A stretch of DNA of 64,000 bases, from positions 1 to 64,000 of the forward strand of contig NZ_JOHY01000023.1 of the NCBI RefSeq assembly GCF_000721495.1. The letters are read 5' to 3'. Below, piece by piece: positions 32,932 through 40,881 of the stretch. A model generated the notes under the pieces. That model worked only from the letters and a program-made list of their open reading frames with translations. It searched no databases and had not been told where the DNA came from. This DNA is from Streptomyces sp. NRRL F-5123 (GTDB taxonomy: Bacteria; Actinomycetota; Actinomycetes; Streptomycetales; Streptomycetaceae). Both the position numbers and the translations under genes were made by a program. The stretch's first letter is position 1. Each line of letters starts with the position of its first letter.

Positions 32932-33797
32932 GACAGCACCTTCCGTTCTGCGGCACGCACGACCGCGTCGGAGACGAAGCCGAACACCCCGTAGACCACG
33001 AGGCCCACGATGATGACGTCGGACTGGGCGTACTGCTGGGCCTGGAACATCATGTAGCCGAGGCCTTTGGTGGCGTTGACCTGCTCGACCACGACCAGGC
33101 CGAGCCAGGACGCGGTCACGGCGAGCCGCAGCCCGACGAAGAAGCCGGGCAGCGCGCCGGGCACGACGACCCGGCCGATGAACTGCGGCCGCGTCAGGTC
33201 CAGGCTCTCGGCCAGCTCGACGTACCTGCGGTCGATGCCGGTGAGCGAGGCGTAGGTGTTGATGTAGACGACCACCGCGACGCCCACGGCGATCACGACC
33301 ACCTTCATCTCCTCGCCGATGCCCAGCCACAGGATCATCAGCGGCAGCAGCGCGAGCGACGGGATGGCCCGCTTGACCTGGAGCGTGCCGTCGAGCAGGT
33401 ACTCGCCGATCCGGCTGAGGCCCGCGGCGACCGCGAGCGCCACCCCGGCGAGGACGCCGAAGAGCAGCCCGAGGCCGGCGCGCTGCAGCGAGACCAGCAT
33501 GTTGTCCTGCAGCCGCCCGCTCCTGACCAGGTCGACGAAGGTGGAGGCGACGGTGCCGGGGCCGGACAGGATACGCGGGTCGAGGTAGCCGAGCGCGGAC
33601 GAGGCCCACCAGACCAGCACCAGCAGCACCGGTCCGGCCAGCCGCGCGAAGGGGATCGCCCGGCCGGGCCCGAGCCGCCGGCGCCGGGCCGGGGCCTTGG
33701 CGGTTCGGACGGGTGCGGCCCGCCCGGGTACGGGGAGGCTACGGGCGCCGGCCGGGGCGGGCGGCGCCGCGACGGGCGTGGAAAGGATGTCGGTCAT
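32907..33797 (-). CDS. ABC importer permease, SsuC/TauC-like
   Basis: 296 aa, coupled to the substrate-binding protein by ATGA. After a basic Pro-rich N-terminus (residues 1-50) come about six membrane helices, beginning FARLAGPVLLVLVWWASSAL. The EAA coupling loop is YVELAESLDLTRPQFIGRVV, then VPGALPGFFVGLRLAVTASW. VVEQVNATKGLGYMMFQAQQ is the conserved late segment of sulfonate/nitrate permeases. It forms the transmembrane channel of an uptake system for aliphatic sulfonates or related organosulfur compounds. Confidence 0.93.
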   Translation of the reverse strand: MTDILSTPVAAPPAPAGARSLPVPGRAAPVRTAKAPARRRRLGPGRAIPFARLAGPVLLVLVWWASSALGYLDPRILSGPGTVASTFVDLVRSGRLQDNMLVSLQRAGLGLLFGVLAGVALAVAAGLSRIGEYLLDGTLQVKRAIPSLALLPLMILWLGIGEEMKVVVIAVGVAVVVYINTYASLTGIDRRYVELAESLDLTRPQFIGRVVVPGALPGFFVGLRLAVTASWLGLVVVEQVNATKGLGYMMFQAQQYAQSDVIIVGLVVYGVFGFVSDAVVRAAERKVLSWRRTLAD

Positions 33798-34861
33798 GAC
33801 GCCACCTGGTATTCCGCCGGTACGGCCTGCGAGGCCAGTCCCTCGAAGCGCCGGTCGAAGAGCTTCGCCGCCTCGACCTTCGGGACGAAGCCGCCGGCGG
33901 CCATCAGGTCGGCGGTCTCCTGCTCCCAGGCGATGGCCCGGTCCCAGCTGCGCGGGAAACGCGGCTGCGACTGGGAGGCGACGATGCGCTGCCCGTCCGC
34001 GGCCGTCACGCCCTGGTCCTTGACGTAGTAGCGCTGGATCCACTGGTCGGTGTGCTCCCACGCCCACACCACGCCCTGCGCCCACAGCGGGACGAAGCTG
34101 CGGATCGCGGCGACCTTGGCGTCGTCGTTGAGCACCTCGGTGGGCGCCCACAGGATCGTGAGCAGGTCGATCACGTCGGTCTTCACGCCGCGCGCGCCGT
34201 CCTTGCCGTACTGGCCCAGGTACTTGGTGAGCGACGGCTCGCCGAGCGGGGCGACGTCCACCTGCTTGGACTGGAGGGCAGTGAGGAACTGCGTGCTGGG
34301 CAGCGGGACGAGCGAGACGTCGGAGTTCTTCAGGCCCGCCTCCTTCAGCGCGCGCAGCACCACCACGCCCTGGGCCTGCCCTTGCGAGAAGGCGATCTTC
34401 TTGCCGCGGAAGTCCGCGGCGGAGGCGATGGCGTCGCCGGAGCCGGGCGCGGTGGCGAAGGTGTAGATCGGGTGGTCGCGGGACTGCACGGCGACGATCC
34501 GGGCGCCGACCTTGATGGCCTCGGCCTGGATCGGCGGGACTCCGGCGTTGCTCGCCAGGTCGATGGAATGCGCCCGGAATCCCTGGATCACGTCGGGTCC
34601 CGCCGACAGGTTCGGCCAGCTGGACACCGTGAAGGGCAGCTGCTTGTCGAGTCCGGACTCGGCCAGTTGGAGCTGCGCGGTGTGGATGGATATCGCGAGT
34701 TTCGTGCCGGGCGGCGGCGCCCCCGAGGGAAGTGCGCGGGTCGGCACCGTGTCGATCGAGGCGGACGTGCTGCGCGAGCAGGCGGCGAGCAGCGCGGCGC
34801 CTCCGGCGAGGGCGAGGAAGGACCGGCGCGGGACGGTTCCGGCGGTGGAGCGATGAGTCAT
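33794..34861 (-). CDS. Substrate-binding lipoprotein, SsuA-like
   Basis: 355 aa from ATG 34861 (CAGGAA upstream). The N-terminus RRSFLALAGGAALLAACSRS holds a possible twin-arginine motif and a lipobox LAAC with Cys near residue 28. The mature part resembles NMT1/SsuA periplasmic-binding proteins: WPNLSAGPDVIQGFRAHSID, LASNAGVPPIQAEAIKVGAR, DFRGKKIAFSQGQAQGVVVL, SLVPLPSTQFLTALQSKQVD, VAPLGEPSLTKYLGQYGKDG. It would capture sulfonate-like ligands on the outside of the membrane. It is followed in overlapping order by permease and ATPase. Confidence 0.9.
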   Translation of the reverse strand: MTHRSTAGTVPRRSFLALAGGAALLAACSRSTSASIDTVPTRALPSGAPPPGTKLAISIHTAQLQLAESGLDKQLPFTVSSWPNLSAGPDVIQGFRAHSIDLASNAGVPPIQAEAIKVGARIVAVQSRDHPIYTFATAPGSGDAIASAADFRGKKIAFSQGQAQGVVVLRALKEAGLKNSDVSLVPLPSTQFLTALQSKQVDVAPLGEPSLTKYLGQYGKDGARGVKTDVIDLLTILWAPTEVLNDDAKVAAIRSFVPLWAQGVVWAWEHTDQWIQRYYVKDQGVTAADGQRIVASQSQPRFPRSWDRAIAWEQETADLMAAGGFVPKVEAAKLFDRRFEGLASQAVPAEYQVAS

Positions 34862-34926
34862 GGCGATTCCTGGGGATGGGCCGGACACGGGATCCGGTCG
34901 TGGTGTGGGCGGGAGGTGAGGGTCGG

Positions 34927-35430
34927 TCAGAGCGTGTGGTAGCGGCCGTCGTGGAAGAGCAGCGGGGAGCGGGAGCCGCCCGTCCAGGCCTCATGGACCC
35001 GGCCGATCACGACCCGGTGGTCGCCGGCCGGCACGATCTGCTCGAACTCGACGCGCAGCCAGCTGCTCACCCCGTCGAGCACCGGCTCGCCCTGCGGCAG
35101 CCGGCGCCACGCGGTGGGCGCGGCGAAGCGGTCGATGCCGCTGGTGGCGAAGGTCCTGGCGACGTCCTCCTGGTCGGCGCCCAGGAAGTTGACGACCGCG
35201 CTGCCCGCCTGCTCGACGTGCGGCCAGGACGACGCGGTGACCCCGATACCGAAGGACACCAGCGGCGGGTGCAGGGACAGCGAGGTGAGCGAGGTCGCGG
35301 TGAAGCCCGCGGGGCCGCGCCCGGCGTCGACGGTGACGACCACCACGCCTGCGGGATGGTTGCGGAATACCTGCTTGAAGCGCTCGGGGTCGATCCCCGA
35401 GGCGGGAAGTGACGGCACGGTGATGGTCAA
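34927..35430 (-). CDS. Flavin reductase (HpaC/SsuE-like function)
   Basis: 167 aa using a TTG start behind GGGGGAG. FKQVFRNHPAGVVVVTVDAG, FTATSLTSLSLHPPLVSFGI and SWPHVEQAGSAVVNFLGADQ define the flavin reductase-like split-barrel (HpaC/ActVB) family; GDHRVVIGRVHEAW is the conserved late His motif. It supplies FMNH2 or FADH2 to the LLM monooxygenase downstream. It leads the operon by 65 bases. The ATG-free start suggests a modest translation level. Confidence 0.88.
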   Translation of the reverse strand: MTITVPSLPASGIDPERFKQVFRNHPAGVVVVTVDAGRGPAGFTATSLTSLSLHPPLVSFGIGVTASSWPHVEQAGSAVVNFLGADQEDVARTFATSGIDRFAAPTAWRRLPQGEPVLDGVSSWLRVEFEQIVPAGDHRVVIGRVHEAWTGGSRSPLLFHDGRYHTL

Positions 35431-35990
35431 CGTCTCCCCCAGTTCGGTCGGGAGCGGGTGCGGGAAGGGGTGCGGCGGGCGTACGCAGGCGGCGCTGCCG
35501 GCCGTACGCGCGCAGCGGACAGCCCCACGCCCGCGGGCCGCACGGCATCGGGCGGCGGGGCGCGGTGGAGCTGACGGGGAAGGGGATTAACGGGACGGAA
35601 TACGGCAACGGAATTGCCGTGCGCCACTCACGCAAACAGCCGCGGCCATTGACGGTCGCGCAACGGCCGGTGCGGGAAATGGGCGCCGGAAGGAATTCGG
35701 TTCGCTTGCCCTAGGTGCGTCACACGGCGCGGCAAGCGCCGGTACAGTTCCCGTACGGGCAGCGGGAAACGGCGTCGGCCGCACATCGGCGACCCGCCCG
35801 GCCGAAGCACTCGCGGGCCGGCACGGAGGGCACACGGAAGGAGTGCGCCGCACTCGGCGCCTGCTCCGGATTCCGCTGATTGCCGTTCATGAATCCATTC
35901 TCGCGTGCGAGTTCTGCCAGGTCAACAATGCAACTGCCTGAATTAAGTCGGAATTCGGGCCCGCCGCCGGGCGGCACGGAGCGCATGCGC
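35431..35990. other. Intergenic region ahead of the flavin reductase
   Basis: 560 bases between the ROK gene and the flavin reductase. It is AT-richer around 35870-35960, where a TTGACC hexamer on the minus strand may be a -35 without a clear -10. It holds one candidate Cys-rich small frame (35720-35890); the rest has nothing I can support. It probably carries a promoter for the sulfur genes separate from the ROK transcript. Confidence 0.5.
35720..35890 (-). CDS. Candidate Cys-rich small peptide gene (doubtful)
   Basis: A 56-codon frame with ATG at 35890 and TGA at 35720. Forty-six of 57 codons end in G or C, somewhat lower than neighbours. Cysteines fall at residues 28, 36, 44, 49 and 53, all in the second half (ECFGRAGRRCAAD, RCPYGNCTGACRAV). 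There is no good Shine-Dalgarno sequence. It lies 290 bases upstream of a sulfur-type operon, so a Cys-rich regulatory peptide is conceivable. No maturation genes are close, which argues against a RiPP. It may simply be chance. Confidence 0.25.
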   Translation of the reverse strand: MNGNQRNPEQAPSAAHSFRVPSVPARECFGRAGRRCAADAVSRCPYGNCTGACRAV

Positions 35991-37256
35991 TCAGCACACC
36001 GCGGGCAGCGCGGGCCAGGGTCCGAGCGGGTCGGCGTAGAGGGCGCCGAGGGCCACCGCGCCGCCCGCTACCGGCAGGACGGAGCCGGTGAAGCTGCTCG
36101 GCAGTACCGCGCTCGCCGGGTCGTCGCACACCCAGGAGCGGGCGCCGACCTCCGCGCGCATGACGTCCAGACACTCCGGGAGCCGCCCGGCGCCCGGCTC
36201 GACGACGACCACGACCTCCGGGTCGAACACGTCGAGCAGCAGCGCCACCGCCCGGCCCACCAGCACCGCCCGGCGGCGGAAGAGCGCCACCGCCCGGGGC
36301 TCGCCGGCCAGCGCGAGGTCGAGCAGCGCGCGGAAGTCTGCGACGTCCAGGCCGCGGGCGGCGGCCTGGCGCACCAGCGCGGGTTCGGACACCTCGGACT
36401 GCAGGCAGCCCGGGGTGCCGCAGCCGCACGGCTCGGCGGGCGGCCCGCCCGTCCCTTCCGGCCCGACAGGCAGGTGCGCGACGCTGCCCGCCGCAGAGCG
36501 CGGCCCGCGGTGCACCCCGCCGTCGGTGGCGAAGGCGGCGTCCACGACGGCGCCGACGAAGAGCAGCACCGCGCTGCTCCGGGTCGTCACCGCGCCGAAC
36601 AGCTGCTCCGCGCGGGCCAGCGCCCGCGAGTGGCTGTCGACGTGCACGGGCAGTCCGGTCGCGGCGGCCAGCACCTCACGGGCCGCCACGTCCCGCCAGC
36701 CCAGCCGCGGGTGGTCGACGATCACACCCGCGTCCGGATCGACCCACTGTCCGGTCGCCACGCCGAGGGCGAGGACGGTACGGCCGTCCGCGTGCTCCTC
36801 GACCAGCTGCGGCAGCCGGGCGGCGAGACCGTCGAGGACCTGCCGCGGATCGGTGCCGCGGTGCGGCCGCCGGTCGTCGGCGACGATCCGGCCGCGCAGG
36901 TCCATCAGCGCGAGGGTGCTGTGGGCGACGGCGATGTGCGCGCCCGCCACCAGGTAGCGGCCGGTGTCGATCTCCAGCGGGATGTGCGGGCGGCCCAGCC
37001 CGCGCGGGCCCGGCGCCTGCGGGCGCTCGGCGACCAGCCCGCGGGCCAGGAACTGCGTACAGTGCCCACTCACCGCCGCGGGCGACAGCCCGGTGAGCCG
37101 CGCGACGGTGCTGCGCGCCACCGGCCCGTGGTCGAGGATCGCGCGCAGCACCACGGGGGCCCCTGCGGGGCGGCGCGGCTGCGCCGCGGACGCCGCAACG
37201 TCCGGACGGCGCAAAGGAGTCGGGGCGGCGGAACGGTCGGGCGGCAGGACTACCAC
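35991..37256 (-). CDS. ROK-family transcriptional regulator
   Basis: 421 aa from GTG 37256. Residues 33-85 are a winged helix (VVLRAILDHGPVARSTVARL, TGLSPAAVSGHCTQFLARGL). The ROK sugar-kinase-like domain follows: YLVAGAHIAVAHSTLALMDL, ALGVATGQWVDPDAGVIVDH, and the zinc motif PCGCGTPGCLQSEVSEPAL. The kinase DxGxT and catalytic Asp region are altered (LLFVGAVVDAAFATDGGVHR), so it should sense rather than phosphorylate sugars. It lies on the same strand as the sulfur operon, 560 bases before it, and is preceded by a leader peptide. Confidence 0.88.
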   Translation of the reverse strand: MVVLPPDRSAAPTPLRRPDVAASAAQPRRPAGAPVVLRAILDHGPVARSTVARLTGLSPAAVSGHCTQFLARGLVAERPQAPGPRGLGRPHIPLEIDTGRYLVAGAHIAVAHSTLALMDLRGRIVADDRRPHRGTDPRQVLDGLAARLPQLVEEHADGRTVLALGVATGQWVDPDAGVIVDHPRLGWRDVAAREVLAAATGLPVHVDSHSRALARAEQLFGAVTTRSSAVLLFVGAVVDAAFATDGGVHRGPRSAAGSVAHLPVGPEGTGGPPAEPCGCGTPGCLQSEVSEPALVRQAAARGLDVADFRALLDLALAGEPRAVALFRRRAVLVGRAVALLLDVFDPEVVVVVEPGAGRLPECLDVMRAEVGARSWVCDDPASAVLPSSFTGSVLPVAGGAVALGALYADPLGPWPALPAVC

Positions 37257-37345
37257 GGTGGGCCTTCCAGGTCGTCGACGGCGGCGGGGGCGCAGCCGTG
37301 CACGCGCGCCGGCGGCGAACCGGCGGGGCGGGCACCCCCGTTGGG

Positions 37346-37359
37346 GCTCCGTACGGAGC
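37346..37359 (-). promoter_or_regulatory. Palindrome after the leader peptide
   Basis: GCTCCGTACGGAGC is a perfect 14-base inverted repeat that begins 9 bases after the leader-peptide stop codon. In RNA it would fold as a short hairpin close to where a ribosome ends translation. It could be an attenuator element or an operator. Confidence 0.4.
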
Positions 37360-37367
37360 TCGTGCGG

Positions 37368-37448
37368 TCAGACCTGGTGACACGCGGCGGAGCACACGCG
37401 CTTGAGGTCGACATGACCCCGCGTCGTGAGGTGTGTGGTCCGCTGCAT
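37368..37448 (-). CDS. Leader peptide of the H-V-D-L-x-R-V type
   Basis: A 26-residue peptide, ATG 37448 to TGA 37368, too short for normal gene finding. Its end reads GHVDLKRVCSAACHQV. The H-[IV]-D-L-x-R-V-x-S-A-x-C pattern is shared by short actinobacterial leader peptides that precede sulfur-assimilation and substrate-binding-protein transport operons, where Cys codons are thought to sense cysteine supply. Two Cys codons stand near the end here. A promoter (37457-37485) would start transcription only a few bases before the ATG, making the mRNA almost leaderless. The ROK gene begins 112 bases downstream. Confidence 0.75.
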   Translation of the reverse strand: MQRTTHLTTRGHVDLKRVCSAACHQV

Positions 37449-37456
37449 GCCGCGCA

Positions 37457-37485
37457 ACGTAACCGGAACGGGTGAACGCGGTCAA
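37457..37485 (-). promoter_or_regulatory. Predicted promoter of the leader peptide and ROK gene
   Basis: On the minus strand TTGACC (37485-37480), a 17-base spacer and TTACGT (37462-37457). The expected start point falls near 37450, essentially at the leader-peptide ATG (37448), which has no Shine-Dalgarno sequence. This suggests leaderless translation. Confidence 0.5.
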
Positions 37486-37644
37486 ACTCCTGACCGCATG
37501 GTGGACGCATCCCGGCCACGGAGCGGACAGCCGCGGCGCGTCCGTCGCACCCCAACTCGGCGGCTCCCGGCGCCGGTCCCGCTGCTGGCGAGAGGAGTCG
37601 GGCGGCTGCGTGTTTCGCTACAGTCGGTGACGGGCTCCGGTAGC

Positions 37645-38091
37645 TCAGGCGCGTGTACCCGCACTCGGCTGCGCTGAGGTCGTGCGGGCCCGGTTCTCAC
37701 GGATCTCGTCGTGATGGGCGGCGGCCCAGCCGACCAGGGACGTGGCGATCTCGTGGAGGCCGCGGCCCAGCGGGGTCAGGGCGTACTCGACGCGCGGGGG
37801 AACCTCGGCGTAGGCGGTGCGGGTGATCAGGCCGTCCTGCTGGAGTTGGCGCAGGGTGAGCGTGAGCATGCGCTGGGAGATCCCGGGGATTTGGCGCTGC
37901 AGGTCGGTGTAGCGCAGCGGGCCGGGCTCCAGGACGGCGATCAGCAGCAGGCTCCACTTGTCGCCGACGCGGTCCAGGACCTCGCGGATGAAGGCCATGT
38001 GCTCGGCGGGGATCGCCGCGCACGGCCCGATCGCCGCAGCCCCGACCGCCTCCGCCCCACCGGCCGCCTTCGTTTCGCGGGTCTGTTCCAT
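37645..38091 (-). CDS. HxlR-family transcriptional regulator
   Basis: 148 aa from ATG 38091 with AGAGGA nine bases ahead. The MarR-like winged helix reads VLDRVGDKWSLLLIAVLEPG, PLRYTDLQRQIPGISQRMLT, LTLRQLQQDGLITRTAYAEV, PPRVEYALTPLGRGL, the diagnostic HxlR pattern. A Cys (CAAIPAEH) sits shortly before the domain and may be redox-active, as in other thiol-sensing HxlR proteins. It is divergent from a DsbA-family oxidoreductase with a perfect inverted repeat between them, implying control of that cluster and itself. Confidence 0.92.
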   Translation of the reverse strand: MEQTRETKAAGGAEAVGAAAIGPCAAIPAEHMAFIREVLDRVGDKWSLLLIAVLEPGPLRYTDLQRQIPGISQRMLTLTLRQLQQDGLITRTAYAEVPPRVEYALTPLGRGLHEIATSLVGWAAAHHDEIRENRARTTSAQPSAGTRA

Positions 38092-38163
38092 GACGCACAT
38101 TCCTCTCCGGCACGCACACGGATGTGCCTTTTGCATCGCCTTCCATACTGGTCCACCATGGCG

Positions 38164-38180
38164 TTACGAACAAGTCGTAA
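38164..38180. promoter_or_regulatory. Putative HxlR operator
   Basis: TTACGAACAAGTCGTAA has perfect 6-base arms (TTACGA/TCGTAA) around a 5-base spacer, in the 105-base gap between the divergent HxlR and DsbA-family genes. It lies 17 bases ahead of the latter's start codon, close to its ribosome-binding site. Confidence 0.65.
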
Positions 38181-38196
38181 GAATCGGAGGTGTGGG

Positions 38197-38907
38197 GTGA
38201 AGGTGGACATCTGGTCCGAGGTGACGTGCCCCTGGTGCGGGCTGGGCCATCACCGTCTGCAGCGGGCCGTCGAGCGGTTCGAGCACGCGGGCGAGGTGGA
38301 GGTGGTCCACCACTCGTTCCCGCTCAGCAGCAGCTTCCCCGAGGACCGCACCTTCTCCGTCCGCGAGGCTCTGCTGCGACGGCACGGTGTGGGCGGCGGT
38401 CAGGCCGAGGCATCGACCCGGCGGATCGAGGCACTGGCCGCGGCCGAGGGTCTGAGCCCCTACCGGGTGCTGGACAACCAGGTCGGCAACACCGACCTGG
38501 CCCACGAGTTCCTCGCCCACGCCTCCGACCACGGCAAGAACCGCGAGGCGTGGGACGCGATCTTCGACACCTACTTCGGCAAGGCCGAGCCCGTCTTCTC
38601 CCCGGACGACCTGCTGGCGCTGTCCGACACCCTGGGCCTGGACCGCGAACAGACCCGGCAGGCCCTCGCCCAGCGCCGCTACCGCGAGCAGGTCCGGGAC
38701 GACGCGGCCCGCGCTCAGCGCCTCGGCGCGACGGGTGCCCCGTTCATCGTCATGGACGGCCGCTACGGCGTCCCCGGTGCCCAGGACAGCGACACCCTGC
38801 TGGACCTGCTCCGCACCGCTTGGGACGACACCCACCCCCTCACCCCCGCCGGTGGCGACGCCCCGGCCTGCGGCCCGGACGGCTGCGCCGTCCCCGCACA
38901 CGGCTGA
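38197..38907 (+). CDS. DsbA-family oxidoreductase, FrnE type
   Basis: 236 aa from GTG 38197 with CGGAGG six bases ahead. VDIWSEVTCPWCGLGHHRLQ contains the CPWC active site after the first thioredoxin strand. The helical insert follows, and TGAPFIVMDGRYGVPGAQDS is the cis-Pro loop with the GVPGAQ motif of FrnE-like proteins. The C-terminus adds DAPACGPDGCAVPAH, a second Cys pair common in actinobacterial relatives. There is no signal peptide, so it acts in the cytoplasm, probably as a thiol-disulfide isomerase in stress responses. It leads a cluster of oxidoreductases under the HxlR regulator. Confidence 0.92.
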   Translation: MKVDIWSEVTCPWCGLGHHRLQRAVERFEHAGEVEVVHHSFPLSSSFPEDRTFSVREALLRRHGVGGGQAEASTRRIEALAAAEGLSPYRVLDNQVGNTDLAHEFLAHASDHGKNREAWDAIFDTYFGKAEPVFSPDDLLALSDTLGLDREQTRQALAQRRYREQVRDDAARAQRLGATGAPFIVMDGRYGVPGAQDSDTLLDLLRTAWDDTHPLTPAGGDAPACGPDGCAVPAHG

Positions 38908-38946
38908 TCTCCACAGAACCCCCGTGATCCAGAGACGAGGAGTCCG

Positions 38947-39114
38947 ATGAACGTCCTGCCGTGGGTGCTGCCCTCGGCCTCGCGGTGGTGACGGCGCCGG
39001 CCGGCACCTTCCACGACTGCCGCCGGGAGTACAGCGCGATCGGCATGAGCGGCGTGCTGCCGGCCCTGTCCTTCGTGGTGGCCCGGGGCCGCTTCGGCCC
39101 GTACTCCTTGTGAC
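38947..39114 (+). pseudogene. DoxX-like membrane protein relic
   Basis: Three frames together spell the second half of a DoxX_2-type protein. ATG 38947 gives MNVLPWVLPSA, then a one-base loss moves to ALGLAVVTAPAGTFHDCRRE followed by YSAIGMSGVLP. A one-base gain near 39060 restores ALSFVVARGRFGPYSL and TGA at 39112. Intact family members read WVLPLAALGLAVVM..., HxRRxEY, and end VAWGRFGPY. The N-terminal two helices appear deleted. DoxX proteins often accompany HxlR and FrnE genes, so this was probably a functional member of the cluster. Confidence 0.6.
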
Positions 39115-39183
39115 CCTTCCGAATCCGCCCCCCGGCCGGCTCCCGCCGCCCGGCCCTCCGCCCACGAAAGGCGACGACTCCCC

Positions 39184-39846
39184 ATGACCGACCTGCTCGT
39201 CCTCGGCGGCAGCGGCCGCACCGGCACCCACGTCCTGGCACAGGCCGCCGAACGCGGCCACCGCGTCCGCGCCCTCGTCCGCGATCCCTCCGCCGTCCAC
39301 GCCCCGGCCGGTGTCGAGCTGATCCAGGGCACGCCCGCGAACATCGACGACATCCGCAAGGCCGCCCAGGGCACCCAGGCGGTGATCAGCGTGCTGAACA
39401 ACGCCCGCGCCTCCGACAACCCCTGGGCCAAGCCGATCAGCCCGCCGATGTTCATGACCGACGCCGCCCGCAACACCCTGACCGTCATGGCCGAACAGGG
39501 CATCCGCCGGATCGCCCTGGCCTCCTCGCAGGGCGCCGGCGACGACTGGGCCCGCCTCAACCCGCTGATGAAGGCGTTCATCAACCTGTCGAACATCAAA
39601 GCCGGGTTCACCGACCACACGGGCGTCGACCAGGTCGTGCGCGCCTCCGACACCGACTGGACCCTCGCCCGCGCCGTCGCACTCACCGACAGGCCCGCCA
39701 CCGGACCCCTGCACGCCGGCGAGACCCCCACCGCCACGCCCGGGCGCTGGATCAACCGGGCCGACCTCGCCCGCTTCCTCCTCGACGCCGTCGACGAGGA
39801 GACCTGGATCCGCCGCGCCCCGCTGGTGTGGAACGCCCGCGGCTGA
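39184..39846 (+). CDS. NAD(P)H-binding atypical SDR (NmrA-like)
   Basis: 220 aa. The coenzyme loop is MTDLLVLGGSGRTGTHVLAQ, then AAERGHRVRALVRDPSAVHA with an Arg after strand 2 that favours NADPH, GTPANIDDIRKAAQGTQAVI and RRIALASSQGAGDDWARLNP. The YxxxK motif of classical SDRs is absent, as expected for this atypical branch. It follows the DoxX relic in the HxlR cluster and may reduce a quinone or sense redox state. Confidence 0.87.
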   Translation: MTDLLVLGGSGRTGTHVLAQAAERGHRVRALVRDPSAVHAPAGVELIQGTPANIDDIRKAAQGTQAVISVLNNARASDNPWAKPISPPMFMTDAARNTLTVMAEQGIRRIALASSQGAGDDWARLNPLMKAFINLSNIKAGFTDHTGVDQVVRASDTDWTLARAVALTDRPATGPLHAGETPTATPGRWINRADLARFLLDAVDEETWIRRAPLVWNARG

Positions 39847-39896
39847 CCCACTCGACCCTGTTGAACACTCCCCCGAATTCCCGAGGAGACATCCCC

Positions 39897-40619
39897 ATGC
39901 CCGACACGTCCAAGGTCATCGCCGTCTTCGGAGCAGGCACCGGTCTCGGTGCCTCGGTCGCCCGCCGCTTCGCCCGCGAAGGCTTCCGCGTCGCCCTCGT
40001 CGCCCGCCGCAAGGACCGTCTCGACGCACTCGTCGAACAGCTCACCGGCGAGGGCATCGACGCGGCCGGATTCACCGCCGACCTCTCCGAGCCCGCCGAG
40101 GTTCCCGCCCTCATCGACGCCGTCCGCGGACGGTTCGGCCGGATCGACGTCATCGAGTACGGGCCGATCAGCGGGGAACAGAGCTTCGTCCCCGCCACCG
40201 AGCTGGACGCCGCCACCTTGCAGAAGGACAGCCCCCTTCTCCTGCTCACCCCGGTCGAGGTGGTCCGCGCGGTACTGCCCGAGTGGGCCGAGCGCGGCGA
40301 CGGCGCGTTCCTGATGACCACCGGCCACACCGCCGTGGCGCCGCGGCCGTACCTGAGCGGCGTGGGCCCGCTGATGTCCGCCGCCCGCAACTGGCTGTAC
40401 TCCCTCAACGGCGAACTCGCCGACATCGGCGCCTACGCCGGCACCCTGTCCATCGCGGCGTTCATCGCCCGCAGCGAGATGGCAGAGATCACCGCCGCAT
40501 CACTGCCGGAAGGCGTCGGCCCGCTCGTCGACCCGGACGACCTCGCCGAGCACTACTGGGACCTGTACACCAAGCGCGACCGCATCGAGCAGATCCATCC
40601 CGAGCCGACCGCCGGGTAA
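39897..40619 (+). CDS. Short-chain dehydrogenase-like protein
   Basis: 240 aa with CGAGGAGA ahead of the ATG. The Rossmann start is VIAVFGAGTGLGASVARRFA, with ALVARRKDRLDALVEQLTGE (NADPH-type Arg pair) after it. The usual N-N-A-G motif is replaced by DVIEYGPISG, and the catalytic Ser-Tyr-x-x-x-Lys is not evident (TTGHTAVAPRPYLSGVGPLM), so classical SDR catalysis is doubtful. It is the last gene of the HxlR cluster. Confidence 0.82.
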   Translation: MPDTSKVIAVFGAGTGLGASVARRFAREGFRVALVARRKDRLDALVEQLTGEGIDAAGFTADLSEPAEVPALIDAVRGRFGRIDVIEYGPISGEQSFVPATELDAATLQKDSPLLLLTPVEVVRAVLPEWAERGDGAFLMTTGHTAVAPRPYLSGVGPLMSAARNWLYSLNGELADIGAYAGTLSIAAFIARSEMAEITAASLPEGVGPLVDPDDLAEHYWDLYTKRDRIEQIHPEPTAG

Positions 40620-40881
40620 CCCCGGTCCGGGCCTCTGGCCACCACGGTTCGGGGCATCCCTCGGCCGCGATCACCCCGCGGACAAGCCGGTCCTCCGGTG
40701 GGGAGTCCAACCGGCCGTCCGGACTGCACATTCGTCGCTGCGGGCGAATAATGGTGCGAAGTCTGCTGTGGCGGACGGCCCGGGTTGTCCGCCGCTCGCC
40801 CTGAAATGGAGGAGTTCTCCGAGGCAGCAGCGGAGCCCGGCTCGCCGCAGTGCAAGCCGGACGGCCGGTGAGGAGCTCTCT

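Noticed and set aside
35628..35810. 60-codon minus-strand frame in the gap before the flavin reductase
   Set aside because: It overlaps the Cys-rich frame in another phase, is Arg/Pro-rich, and has no ribosome-binding site.
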